Origin: Rheinheimera sp. 4Y26
Lineage (GTDB): Bacteria > Pseudomonadota > Gammaproteobacteria > Enterobacterales > Alteromonadaceae
Direction: 5' to 3'
Length of the DNA stretch: 64,000 nucleotides
Assembly: GCF_025245835.1 (NCBI RefSeq)
Contig: NZ_JAOBWS010000009.1
Span: 62,001-126,000, forward strand
The position numbers were made by a program, and so were the translations under genes. Positions 17,733 through 24,745 of the stretch are shown here, piece after piece. The first letter of the stretch is position 1. Each line of letters opens with the position of its first letter. Below the pieces are notes generated by a model. It did not search any database, was not told the DNA's origin, and worked only from the letters and a program-made list of their open reading frames with translations.

Positions 17733-17805
17733 CCCTAACTATCAAAGCAGCGGCGCGCGTTAGCGCGTCCAGCCCGCAGGGCGATGCTGCCTTTGCTTGT
17801 TAGCG
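17733..17805 (-). repeat. attC site 8
   Basis: Boxes CCCTAAC at 17733-17739 and GTTAGCG at 17799-17805; GCGCGCGTTAGCGCG-like arm and CAGCCCGCAGGGCG hairpin. Confidence 0.88.
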
Positions 17806-18249
17806 GTTTTTGACAAATAGCTCGCATTTATAGCCGCCTCCCTCACTTTCCAAGTTTTCACTTACATAGAGGGTATATTTCCCAGGCTTAGAAAATATCG
17901 TCTCATTACCGCCTTTGTTATCCCACCGATACCCAGTTGTGGTTGAGGCTATTTCAATTTGCTTTACGTTTTCAAACCGTTGAGAAGACATTAAAGGCTT
18001 CATGGTTGATGGCGGTGAGCTAACTACCAAAAATAGCCATAAACTTTCGTCATGCCTGTACAAGGCAAGCTCTTTACCGTGGCTCCCACTAAGATTAACT
18101 CGAAGGACATCGCCACGGCTTAACTCGCGTGGGGTGCAAGAAACCATCTCATCTGATTCTAACCAAATAGTTTCTGGAGCATCTGATTCCTCAGCGATCC
18201 CATGCGAGCTCATAAAAGCAAAGATAAAAAATAGGACTCGATTCATCAT
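17800..18249 (-). CDS. cassette 8: exported protein
   Basis: A 149-residue protein with a signal peptide (MMNRVLFFIFAFMSSHGIA). The mature part is beta-rich, with LSRGDVLRVNLSGSHGKELALYRH, FSKPGKYTLYVSENLESEG and a Cys near each end (MVSCTPRE, GYKCELF) that may pair. This resembles small periplasmic beta-sandwich domains but I cannot name a family. The stop is inside the attC 8 core. Confidence 0.72.
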   Translation of the reverse strand: MMNRVLFFIFAFMSSHGIAEESDAPETIWLESDEMVSCTPRELSRGDVLRVNLSGSHGKELALYRHDESLWLFLVVSSPPSTMKPLMSSQRFENVKQIEIASTTTGYRWDNKGGNETIFSKPGKYTLYVSENLESEGGGYKCELFVKNR

Positions 18250-18253
18250 TGAC

Positions 18254-18352
18254 CACTAACGCTTTGCTAATTGGCTGCCGCAGCCTAGCGGAGGCAGTCC
18301 AGTGGAGGCCACGCTTTTTGTGGCCGGAACGAAATTAAGCAACTTGTTAGCT
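18254..18352 (-). repeat. attC site 9
   Basis: Boxes CACTAAC at 18254-18260 and GTTAGCT at 18346-18352. At 99 bases it is near-identical to attC 11, including GAGGCCACGCTTTTTGTGGC. Confidence 0.92.
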
Positions 18353-18394
18353 GCTTACCACATGATTTTGCAAGTAACTAATCCGTGTTTTACG

Positions 18395-18736
18395 CTAGTA
18401 CGGATAAAAGATTAAACTAGTAGTGCTGTAACTTACCCAGTTACCGTCCTCAAATGCTTCCAAGACCCATTTATATTCTGTCTTGCCTTTAATAAAGACC
18501 TTTAATCGACACTTTTCACTGAGGCCAAAAGCAAAGCAATTTAAGGCTTCATTTTTATCTGAAAATTCTTCGTGCCAACCGTTGTAGCCTACAGTACAAC
18601 CTTGCTCTGATTCAGCAAGCCAAACTGTGAACCCATTCTCTGGTGATACTGATATAGTTGAGCCGTCCAGTTCCCATTTGAGATCGGGATATTTCTCAAG
18701 TCTTTCTTTAATTTGGTTGATGCAATCCATACTCAT
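18395..18736 (-). CDS. cassette 9: hypothetical protein
   Basis: A 113-residue acidic, soluble protein: CINQIKERLEKYPDLKWEL, GFTVWLAESEQGCTVGYNGWHEEF and VFIKGKTEYKWVLEAFEDG. It looks like one compact alpha/beta domain. Similar small proteins are often found in cassette arrays, but I know no function. Two in-frame ATG codons lie two apart (18736 and 18730); the first is reported. The stop is 43 bases before the attC, farther than in most cassettes. Confidence 0.72.
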   Translation of the reverse strand: MSMDCINQIKERLEKYPDLKWELDGSTISVSPENGFTVWLAESEQGCTVGYNGWHEEFSDKNEALNCFAFGLSEKCRLKVFIKGKTEYKWVLEAFEDGNWVSYSTTSLIFYPY

Positions 18737-18742
18737 ACCAAC

Positions 18743-18817
18743 AGCTAACGATGCCCGCAGCGGCGAGCGTAGCGAGTCCAGCAGCCGAAGGCTGCGTGCT
18801 GCCGGGCCTTGTTATGC
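18743..18817 (-). repeat. attC site 10
   Basis: Boxes AGCTAAC at 18743-18749 and GTTATGC at 18811-18817, with GCAGCCGAAGGCTGC hairpin. Confidence 0.9.
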
Positions 18818-19063
18818 ACTTTTATTGTTAATTTCATTGATAATTTTCTTAATAAACTCAACGCCTAAAGTTTGATTAAACCAGATTTTATATTTGCCGT
18901 TTTCTGACTTATTTGCATGACTCACAGCTATAATCTCTAAGTCATATTGCTCAACGAAAAAATCCTCTAGCTCGTCGTAATCATTAAAGTCAGCAACTTC
19001 GACAAAAATACCAAAACTGTCTTCTTCGACTCGAACATCGTATTTCGGCATATCCTGGCTCAT
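18812..19063 (-). CDS. cassette 10: small acidic protein
   Basis: An 83-residue, strongly acidic soluble protein with alternating beta/alpha segments (KYDVRVEEDSFGIFVEVADF, YDELEDFFVEQYDLEIIAV, YKIWFNQTLGVEFIKKIINEI). The order resembles a small ACT/ferredoxin-like fold, which is inference. The stop is inside the attC 10 core. Confidence 0.7.
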   Translation of the reverse strand: MSQDMPKYDVRVEEDSFGIFVEVADFNDYDELEDFFVEQYDLEIIAVSHANKSENGKYKIWFNQTLGVEFIKKIINEINNKSA

Positions 19064-19073
19064 AACTGCTCAC

Positions 19074-19172
19074 GCATAACGCTTTGCTAATTGGCTGCCG
19101 CAGCGCAGCGTAGGCAGTCCAGTGGAGGCCACGCTTTTTGTGGCCGGAACGAAATTAAGCAACTTGTTATAA
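19074..19172 (-). repeat. attC site 11
   Basis: Boxes GCATAAC at 19074-19080 and GTTATAA at 19166-19172. Differs from attC 9 at only a few bases. Confidence 0.92.
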
Positions 19173-19694
19173 AGTCGATTTGCATAGATGGTAAATGTAA
19201 TCATCAACAAGTTGCCCCTTAATTAGGGTATTTTTCCTTAAGCACGCTTCTCGAACAAACCCCAGCTTTTCCAGCACTTTAAAAGAACCAATATTACTGA
19301 CCGAGCATGTTGCAACTAACTTATTTAAACCCAGCTCGGTTAACGCAAAATCTCGAACTAACTTCAAAGCTTCAGCAGCGAAGCCTTTACCTTGAGCTTC
19401 TAGCTTAATCATAAAGCCGACTTCAGCGATTTTTGCTTCATGGTCCACTATTTTAAGTCCAATATTTCCAAGCTTTTCGGTTGACGATAAGTCAGATATA
19501 CCAAAGGAAAGCCATCCAGCGCCATTACTGTCCCAGGGCTGAGCTTTGACTTCAAAAGCGGCTATTGCCTCTTCATATGTACAAGGTTCATATACATGAG
19601 CCATCATTTTCGGACACATTGATATTCGAATAAACAGCTCTCTATCAGAAGTATCGAGTGGTGACAGCATTATCCTATGGCCTATGAGATGCAC
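19167..19694 (-). CDS. cassette 11: GNAT N-acetyltransferase
   Basis: A 175-residue GNAT protein, distinct from cassette 3. LIGHRIMLSPLDTSDRELF opens the fold; LGNIGLKIVDHEAKIAEVGFMIKLEAQGKGFAAEALKLVRDFA carries strand 4 and the acetyl-CoA loop (Q-G-K-G-F/A); NIGSFKVLEKLGFVREACL is the C-terminal helix-strand. It fits the RimJ/RimL-like group; the acceptor is unknown. The attC 11 core supplies the stop. Confidence 0.9.
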   Translation of the reverse strand: MHLIGHRIMLSPLDTSDRELFIRISMCPKMMAHVYEPCTYEEAIAAFEVKAQPWDSNGAGWLSFGISDLSSTEKLGNIGLKIVDHEAKIAEVGFMIKLEAQGKGFAAEALKLVRDFALTELGLNKLVATCSVSNIGSFKVLEKLGFVREACLRKNTLIKGQLVDDYIYHLCKSTL

Positions 19695-19709
19695 AATATT
19701 TCCTAGACT

Positions 19710-19795
19710 TTATAACGTCGTGCGCACGGGTGGCAAACCGCTCGCGGTTTGGCATCCCTGCGGCCGCAGGCCGCGAGTGCCGCACATTGTTAGCG
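19710..19795 (-). repeat. attC site 12
   Basis: Boxes TTATAAC at 19710-19716 and GTTAGCG at 19789-19795; AAACCGCTCGCGGTTT and GCGGCCGCAGGCCGC hairpins, as in attC 14. Confidence 0.92.
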
Positions 19796-19840
19796 AACCG
19801 TGCAACAATTAATGCCAGCCGTGCAATTTAAATACATTAT

Positions 19841-20362
19841 TTATTTTTTATATTTTGAATAGTAATCGCCGAATACCCTTTCACCGTTTTCACTTTTGAA
19901 AAAATAGTAATATGACAACGGGGACAAAACCAAATAGGATAACGCTAACAACCAAACATGAGGGCTATCATCTAACATAAAAACCCGTCGATACAATATA
20001 GAAATCATAAAAACACTAGCTATCGTTATCAAAGTCATTCTAGCCCAGCGATCATTCCATATATGAATAAGCAGATTAATATTTTTTACGCTAATAAAAG
20101 CTACTATGGCTAGAATTATAACTAACGACTCATACCTTCCATTTAACGCATGGTTAGCTGCAAAAAATGGAATGAAAAAATAAATGAACAATGATTTTGA
20201 ATATTCTTCTTTGGCTTTCTTTTTCTTGAATGCGTCGGGATTAATGTGCTTTTCAATATCCTCTGAACCAGCATTTGCAGGGCAACCACAAAACGCACAT
20301 TTATCTAAGTTTGGTTCGTTGCCAGCCTGACATGCTTGGCATCTCCATCTATATCCAACCAT
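19841..20362 (-). CDS. cassette 12: zinc-ribbon membrane protein
   Basis: A 173-residue protein. The N-terminus has a four-Cys zinc ribbon (WRCQACQAGNEPNLDKCAFCG), of the type seen in RanBP2-like or double-zinc-ribbon domains. A Lys-rich linker (KKKKAKEE) leads to about four membrane helices (roughly 60-80, 82-100, 108-127, 137-153) and a basic tail. A cytoplasmic zinc domain attached to a membrane part suggests a sensory or assembly role, but nothing in the sequence names one. The stop is 45 bases before the attC core. Confidence 0.76.
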   Translation of the reverse strand: MVGYRWRCQACQAGNEPNLDKCAFCGCPANAGSEDIEKHINPDAFKKKKAKEEYSKSLFIYFFIPFFAANHALNGRYESLVIILAIVAFISVKNINLLIHIWNDRWARMTLITIASVFMISILYRRVFMLDDSPHVWLLALSYLVLSPLSYYYFFKSENGERVFGDYYSKYKK

Positions 20363-20385
20363 TTTTCACAGTACTCAATCGAAAA

Positions 20386-20466
20386 AGCTAACTATCGCCT
20401 AAACGGCGAGCAACTTGTTGCGAGTCCTGCGGCCGCAGGCCGCATTGTTTAAGGCGCTTGTTATGA
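20386..20466 (-). repeat. attC site 13
   Basis: Boxes AGCTAAC at 20386-20392 and GTTATGA at 20460-20466; nearly the same as attC 4 with CGCCTAAAC/GTTTAAGGCG arms. Confidence 0.92.
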
Positions 20467-20772
20467 GTTGTTTTGCAGCAGGATTGTTTCACTGAAATCA
20501 CTCTTGAATGCATCCAACTCATAAGGCTCGCCTGCTTTATCAAGGTACAACGAAAAAAGCACTGATTTTCCATCATCATCGATCAGTTCAAACTCTGCGC
20601 AAGCTGAACCAAAGCTACGCTCACAATGATTGATTCCGATCTTTAAACTACCCATCCTGCCATCATCCATTGATTCCACTAATAATGATTTTGCTTCGTA
20701 CGCTAGTTCTGCTCGCGCAAATAGTTCATTTAGGATTCGAGCTTCGACGGTCGTTGGGGTTCGCATATTCAA
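20461..20772 (-). CDS. cassette 13: hypothetical protein
   Basis: A 103-residue soluble protein: an N-terminal helix (TVEARILNELFARAELAYE), then beta-rich GSLKIGINHCERSFGSACAEFELIDDDG and VLFSLYLDKAGEPYELDAFKSDF. The last part, KAGEPYELDAFKSD, looks like the end of small DUF6984-type proteins, which I hold only weakly. The TAA stop is inside the attC 13 core. Confidence 0.7.
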   Translation of the reverse strand: MNMRTPTTVEARILNELFARAELAYEAKSLLVESMDDGRMGSLKIGINHCERSFGSACAEFELIDDDGKSVLFSLYLDKAGEPYELDAFKSDFSETILLQNNS

Positions 20773-20775
20773 AAC

Positions 20776-20861
20776 TCATAACACCAAGCGCACGGGCGAC
20801 GAACCGCTTGCGGTTTGGCGTCCTAGCGGCCGCAGGCCGCGAGTGCCGCGCATTGTTAGCC
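20776..20861 (-). repeat. attC site 14
   Basis: Boxes TCATAAC at 20776-20782 and GTTAGCC at 20855-20861, same subfamily as attC 12. Confidence 0.92.
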
Positions 20862-20877
20862 GTATACTTTATATACA

Positions 20878-21387
20878 CTACTTTATGCCATTTATATTAA
20901 ACGTGACTGGTCCAAAAAATGAAAATATCACCATTAAACAAACAGGCAGCGAAATCAAGAAGCAAATAGTTATGGTTGATAACTTCAAAAATGAAAAAGG
21001 CTTAAAGCGCAATGCTTTAATTGATAGAAATGCAAAAGGGTAAGTAAATATCAAAACAAAAAAAGTATTTAAATCACTAAAAAAACCAAGAGTGCCAATA
21101 ATAAAAGGAGAGTAAGCAAATGCGCGACTCCAATTTGAGCTTGTACTTGGTAATCTGACCGATGTTCCGTTTACTTTAACCTTTGGCTGCTCTTCGAATA
21201 ATTCATTTTCTATTTCAACATTTACAATTTGTCCATTGCCGTTTTTCACATGATATAACTCACTCCCTTTAGATACCTGTTCAATTTTCCAATCATTAAC
21301 ATAAACTTTAGGCTTACCAAAAAAGCTATCAGCCTCAACTTCAACATTGACACTTTCTAATAAGGGATGATTAATTTTATTTCTCAT
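20878..21387 (-). CDS. cassette 14: membrane protein with duplicated N-terminal motif
   Basis: A 169-residue protein. The soluble N-terminal half has two related segments, VNVEVEADSFFGKPKVYVNDWKI-like and VNVEIENELFEEQPKVKVNG-like (each holding VNVE, then PKV and VN), an apparent internal duplication. The C-terminal half has three predicted membrane helices (about 92-110, 112-127, 136-160). No family recognised. The stop is TAG, 16 bases from the attC core. Confidence 0.72.
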   Translation of the reverse strand: MRNKINHPLLESVNVEVEADSFFGKPKVYVNDWKIEQVSKGSELYHVKNGNGQIVNVEIENELFEEQPKVKVNGTSVRLPSTSSNWSRAFAYSPFIIGTLGFFSDLNTFFVLIFTYPFAFLSIKALRFKPFSFLKLSTITICFLISLPVCLMVIFSFFGPVTFNINGIK

Positions 21388-21405
21388 TTGATCTCAAACC
21401 TAGCA

Positions 21406-21483
21406 GGCTAACTACCGCCACACAGGCGAGCAACTTGTTGCGAGTCCAGCGCCGCAGGCGCGGTGTGCTGGCGTTTGTTATGA
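21406..21483 (-). repeat. attC site 15
   Basis: Boxes GGCTAAC at 21406-21412 and GTTATGA at 21477-21483; matches attC 2 over almost its whole length. Confidence 0.92.
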
Positions 21484-21954
21484 ATACCGGACTTCGATGT
21501 CGTGGTTTTCGGTAATAAAACTACCTAAGTCCTCAGTACTACAATCTGTTTGTTTAATTACAAACTCGACTGGTAATTCTCCTGGGGTTCTTACTTTCAT
21601 AAGTTGATCATGCTCAGTAACAAACAGGCATGTAATCTTCTTTGCCTTTGATAAGTCGACTGTTTTTTTCATCAGTAGACCAGTATTAATTGTCAACAAA
21701 TCCCCCTGTTTATATGCCAATGGCCTAATTCGGGTCAGAGTCCTGTAGATGTAGCCAAGAGTTCCCAAAGTAAGTAGGACAGCAAAAATCAACACATCGG
21801 TGACAAGGTTGTCATAGCCGACCTTTAAATGAAGCCACTTAACTAGACCAATAGCCATTGCGAGCGGTATTAGAAAAATCCCTGAATTTTTCAATAGAAT
21901 TGTTGATGTTTTATCTCTGTCGAACTTTCCGTTTCTATAAATTTTTTGGTTCAC
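21478..21954 (-). CDS. cassette 15: membrane protein with PH-like C-terminal domain
   Basis: A 158-residue protein with two adjacent membrane helices (about 22-40 and 50-70) followed by a beta-rich domain (RPLAYKQGDLLTINTGLLMKK...VDLSKAKKITCLFV), which resembles the bacterial PH domains found after two helices in YdbS-like proteins; this is inference. GTG start at 21954 has AGGAG nine bases upstream. It is the first cassette in the direction of transcription. The attC 15 core supplies the stop. Confidence 0.73.
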   Translation of the reverse strand: MNQKIYRNGKFDRDKTSTILLKNSGIFLIPLAMAIGLVKWLHLKVGYDNLVTDVLIFAVLLTLGTLGYIYRTLTRIRPLAYKQGDLLTINTGLLMKKTVDLSKAKKITCLFVTEHDQLMKVRTPGELPVEFVIKQTDCSTEDLGSFITENHDIEVRYS

Positions 21955-21972
21955 AAATGAACTCTCCTTTAC

Positions 21973-22036
21973 TCATAACAATTTAATAGAAGGCGGAGCG
22001 CTCGCAAGTCGGACATTTTCCTGCCTTCTTTTATGA
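21973..22036 (-). repeat. decayed attC site (sixteenth)
   Basis: Box TCATAAC at 21973-21979 is intact. AGAAGGCGG (21988-21996) pairs with CTGCCTTCT (22021-22029), and the far box reads TTTATGA (22030-22036), one base off GTTATGA of attC 13 and 15, with the essential G lost. The 22037-22200 stretch beyond it has stops in the frame that would use this box as its end, so it may hold a dead cassette. Nothing else is seen there. Confidence 0.6.
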
Positions 22037-22204
22037 TTTTACTCATATCAAGCTAAAGCCTAAGTTACTATTTTTCAACTTATTTTTCTAAATTCGATAA
22101 ATGCTGACATCACAAAATCCATACATCCAGTACGCAAGTTGTTCTGAAAAAAACTCATGGCTAACTACTGGCTATTTTCTCAGCGGTTATATGATGTTTT
22201 AGCC

Positions 22205-22516
22205 TGAAAAGAACGACGCAACGTAGAGTAGCTTTTGTTCACTTTTAACACCTTAGAAAAAATCAAATCTCTGCTCCAGCGCTTTTGCTTCCCCTTTAAG
22301 CCGAGCCGATAAAAATTGAAAGTTTGAGGTTTTAAGACGCCAACTGTTTGAAGCGAGCGACGGTAGCGCTCGCTGAGTTTTGGCGGCGCCTCAAACTTTT
22401 GATTTTTAGCGGGCTTTCGAAGGCTTACCGGGGTCGTTTTTTCCGTCACTTTTTGTCGACACAAAAAGTGACTCGCCCGCGGGGGCGAGACCCCGCATTC
22501 GCGCCATGTCGCAGGC
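22205..22516 (-). repeat. dispersed repeat, copy B
   Basis: Reverse-complement relative of 11478-11880, with the same block order from GATGCCTGCG near 22516 to TTTTTTCTAAG near 22250. It is shorter than copy A. Between it and the terminator at 22675 I see nothing else. Confidence 0.75.
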
Positions 22517-22674
22517 ATCAGAAAAGCCCTAACTGTCAGTGGCTTACAGAAAATACTTCAGCGAATACTTCCGCATCGGGTCTCGTCATTTGCCTGAGGC
22601 TTTTTGTAGTGCTTTTGACATAACAGTCACAAACCGTCGCAGCCTTCCGCCGGCACATCACCAGCCAGCAAAAC

Positions 22675-22710
22675 AAAAAGCCCGGTGTTGCATCACAACA
22701 CCGGGCTTTG
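22675..22710. terminator. strong bidirectional terminator
   Basis: AAAGCCCGGTGTTG and CAACACCGGGCTTT form a perfect long stem around 22680-22709, with A-rich sequence on the low-coordinate side. It ends the outer-membrane gene at 22733. Confidence 0.85.
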
Positions 22711-22732
22711 GCAAAAACTTGAACAACGCCGT

Positions 22733-23422
22733 TTAGAAACGGTATTGAATACCGGCCGCCAGACGGGTGACATGGTAGTCGGCTTTGACGTCGCCCATAC
22801 CCTGAAACACCGAAATTTCTTCAGCAGCTTTGCTGCTAAAAGGCGCCAGGTCCAGATCCAGTGTGAAAGCCAGTTGTTCGGTAAAATGGTATTGGGCAAA
22901 TACACCGGCCAATAAACCTACACCACTGTCGCTGCCGGTTTCACTAAAACTTTCGCCGATCATAAATCTCAGTTGTGAATTTGACACCGAAGTAATAGTG
23001 TCGGTCAGGGTAAATTCTTGTTTCCAGAAGGCTGCGCCAAGACGGGCACCAACAGACCATTGTTGTACCAACTGCTCGGTTTGGTATTGAGCTGTTAAAC
23101 CCAGCCAACTGGCTGAACTCTTCAGATCACGGTCAAAGCCCACCCAAACACCTGAATCATAATCGTAACTTTCACCACTTAACACAGTAAATTCACCCAG
23201 ATCGGTGTACTGCAAACGGGCTGACCAGTTTTGATTAATCTGATAGGCCAGAGCCAAAGATGGCGCAAAAGCGCTACCAGACTCATCTTCGTCATCAGTG
23301 CCAATGTTATGGCGGGCTGAACCTAAATCAGCCTGTACCGAGAAAGCAGAGTATGTGGTGTCTTGTGCCATAGCGGCAGCAGAAGTCAGCAGCGTGAAAG
23401 CTGCAACTGTGGTTTTTAACAT
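22733..23422 (-). CDS. outer-membrane beta-barrel protein
   Basis: A 229-residue protein with a signal peptide (MLKTTVAAFTLLTSAAAMAQ). The mature part consists of alternating amphipathic strands (WSARLQYTDLGEFTVLSGES, ASWLGLTAQYQTEQLVQQWSVGARLGAAFW) and ends in Phe (LAAGIQYRF), the usual signal for BAM-mediated insertion. It fits eight-stranded OmpA/OmpW-like barrels. It stands alone between a strong terminator and its own promoter region (23423-23580). Ligand or role unknown. Confidence 0.85.
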   Translation of the reverse strand: MLKTTVAAFTLLTSAAAMAQDTTYSAFSVQADLGSARHNIGTDDEDESGSAFAPSLALAYQINQNWSARLQYTDLGEFTVLSGESYDYDSGVWVGFDRDLKSSASWLGLTAQYQTEQLVQQWSVGARLGAAFWKQEFTLTDTITSVSNSQLRFMIGESFSETGSDSGVGLLAGVFAQYHFTEQLAFTLDLDLAPFSSKAAEEISVFQGMGDVKADYHVTRLAAGIQYRF

Positions 23423-23580
23423 GGGATACGTCCCTGAAAAAGTGAATGCGTCAGTGCGGGCGCTACTCTAACAAAAAAATCCCAAAACAAAATACAAATG
23501 TGAAATTATGTAACTCATTTGCTTAATTAATGTTCACAGTCAGGAATTTTGCTGAACCTTTAAGGAAGGAGCTGTCGGCA

Positions 23581-24564
23581 CTACCTGGTCATCTTCTTCA
23601 CAAACACCACCACAAACAGCGCTATGGTAAAACTGCCGGTAAAAGCTTCCACCGCCGCCACCAGCCGGGACAAACCCACAGGGGTAATGTCGCCATAACC
23701 CAGGGTGGTAAAGGTCACCACCGAATAATACAAACAGGTGCCAAAAAGCTGCAGCTGCTCGAGCAACGAGGCTTGCGGATTAAACTGCAGCACTGCACCT
23801 GCACTGACCACGCCCAGAAAAAAATAGGCAATGGCACAACAAAAAATCAGCAATAACGAAAACAGCACCACCCGGACGGGCTCTTCACCATAACCACAAA
23901 ACACATCAATTAATTTCGATAACAACCTTTTCTGGCTAAATTTAGGGTACTGAAAACGCCGCATGCGCAGCTCTTGCTGGATATACAAACCCGACAACAC
24001 AAACAAACCTTCATGTTCGGCGGCTTTACGTAAGTCGCGGTAAATTTCTTCCGATTGTTCAAAATAATCCTGCGCCAACGCCTGATCTCCGGCCTTTACC
24101 GCCTGTTGCGCTATTGCTTCCTGCCGTAGCGTTTTACCAAGCTGCATATTTTCCAGCCGGGCGCCGGCCCATTTAACGCCCAGCAAATTGGCCTGCTCGG
24201 CCTTTACCCAATGCACATTGGCATCGCGCAAATCGGCTTTCATTAAATTGGCCTGGGTTAAATTTACTTTATATAAATGGGCGCCCTGTAAGTTGGCGCG
24301 ATATAAGTCGCTGAAACTTAAATCAAAACCACTCTGGCCCGGCGCTGCCGCTAAATTCAGCCCGGCCAGCTGAGCTTTTTTTAACGCTAAACCCCGCATT
24401 TGCCCGCCAGCACGGGCATATTGCTCCAGCGCGGCTTTATCTTCGGCTTTGTCTTTGCAAATAGTGGGATCGTGCCAATAACACAAACCGGAAGGGCCGG
24501 CCGGTGCATGGCAACAATGCTGAGGGTCGTCTTCCTGATAACAACAGCGAAGTTCGGCTGACAT
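23581..24564 (-). CDS. pentapeptide-repeat potassium channel-like protein
   Basis: A 327-residue protein from the ATG at 24564 (a TTG 12 codons upstream is also open). Order: a Cys/His-rich start (CCYQEDDPQHCCH, CYWHDPTIC), possibly metal-binding; pentapeptide repeats of the A(D/N)LXX type (about 75-140, NLQGAHLYKVNLTQANLMKA); a helical linker; then two membrane helices around a pore with the selectivity filter TTLGYGDI near residue 292. The filter is that of two-helix potassium channels. The pentapeptide part may be a scaffold or gating domain. Ion flux and trigger are inferred. Confidence 0.85.
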   Translation of the reverse strand: MSAELRCCYQEDDPQHCCHAPAGPSGLCYWHDPTICKDKAEDKAALEQYARAGGQMRGLALKKAQLAGLNLAAAPGQSGFDLSFSDLYRANLQGAHLYKVNLTQANLMKADLRDANVHWVKAEQANLLGVKWAGARLENMQLGKTLRQEAIAQQAVKAGDQALAQDYFEQSEEIYRDLRKAAEHEGLFVLSGLYIQQELRMRRFQYPKFSQKRLLSKLIDVFCGYGEEPVRVVLFSLLLIFCCAIAYFFLGVVSAGAVLQFNPQASLLEQLQLFGTCLYYSVVTFTTLGYGDITPVGLSRLVAAVEAFTGSFTIALFVVVFVKKMTR

Positions 24565-24692
24565 AACAATTAGCTGCGCTGAGAACTGAAGGTTTAACAA
24601 GTGTAGTCAGGGCTTAGCCAGAATTCCGCGCCAGAGCAACAACAGCTTTTACCCGCAAAATCTACAAAGCAAAACGCAAGGCCGCTGCCAAT

Positions 24693-24722
24693 AAAAATGC
24701 CAGTCGGCTGACTGGCATTTTT
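24693..24722. terminator. bidirectional terminator
   Basis: AATGCCAGTC and GACTGGCATT pair around GGCT, with A-run on one side and T-run on the other. It lies at the end of the S9 peptidase gene. Confidence 0.85.
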
Positions 24723-24745
24723 GTACGCTAAAAGCTGTTTGCTGT

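Larger units (their letters stand above)
14354..21979 (-). mobile_element. integron gene-cassette array of 15 cassettes, no integrase in window (CALIN-like)
   Basis: Fifteen short minus-strand genes alternate with 15 attC-like sites of 57-99 bases. Each site begins and ends, on the plus strand, with core boxes of the form YYAAC and GTTA, and has internal GC-rich inverted repeats such as GCGGCCGCAGGCCGC. One gene lies between each pair of sites, with start codons usually 4-20 bases from a core. The genes are visibly AT-richer than the flanks. In an integron the attI and integrase end would be at the high-coordinate side; nothing like a tyrosine recombinase is encoded there up to 28 kb. Array extent is taken from the outermost intact core boxes. 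Confidence 0.92.

Noticed and set aside
14354-21483. Repeated GC-rich blocks at about 500-base intervals resemble a CRISPR array
   Set aside because: The units are attC-like with paired arms and core boxes, and the stretches between them are 250-560 bases and carry single genes, not 30-base spacers. No cas gene is present.
21988-22029. Arms AGAAGGC/GCCTTCT as a simple terminator
   Set aside because: There is no T-run fitting the minus strand, and the outer boxes match the attC pattern, so a decayed attC explains it better.
22180-22518. A 112-codon minus-strand frame
   Set aside because: It lies in copy B of the dispersed repeat. No Shine-Dalgarno site, and the product is low-complexity with no family.
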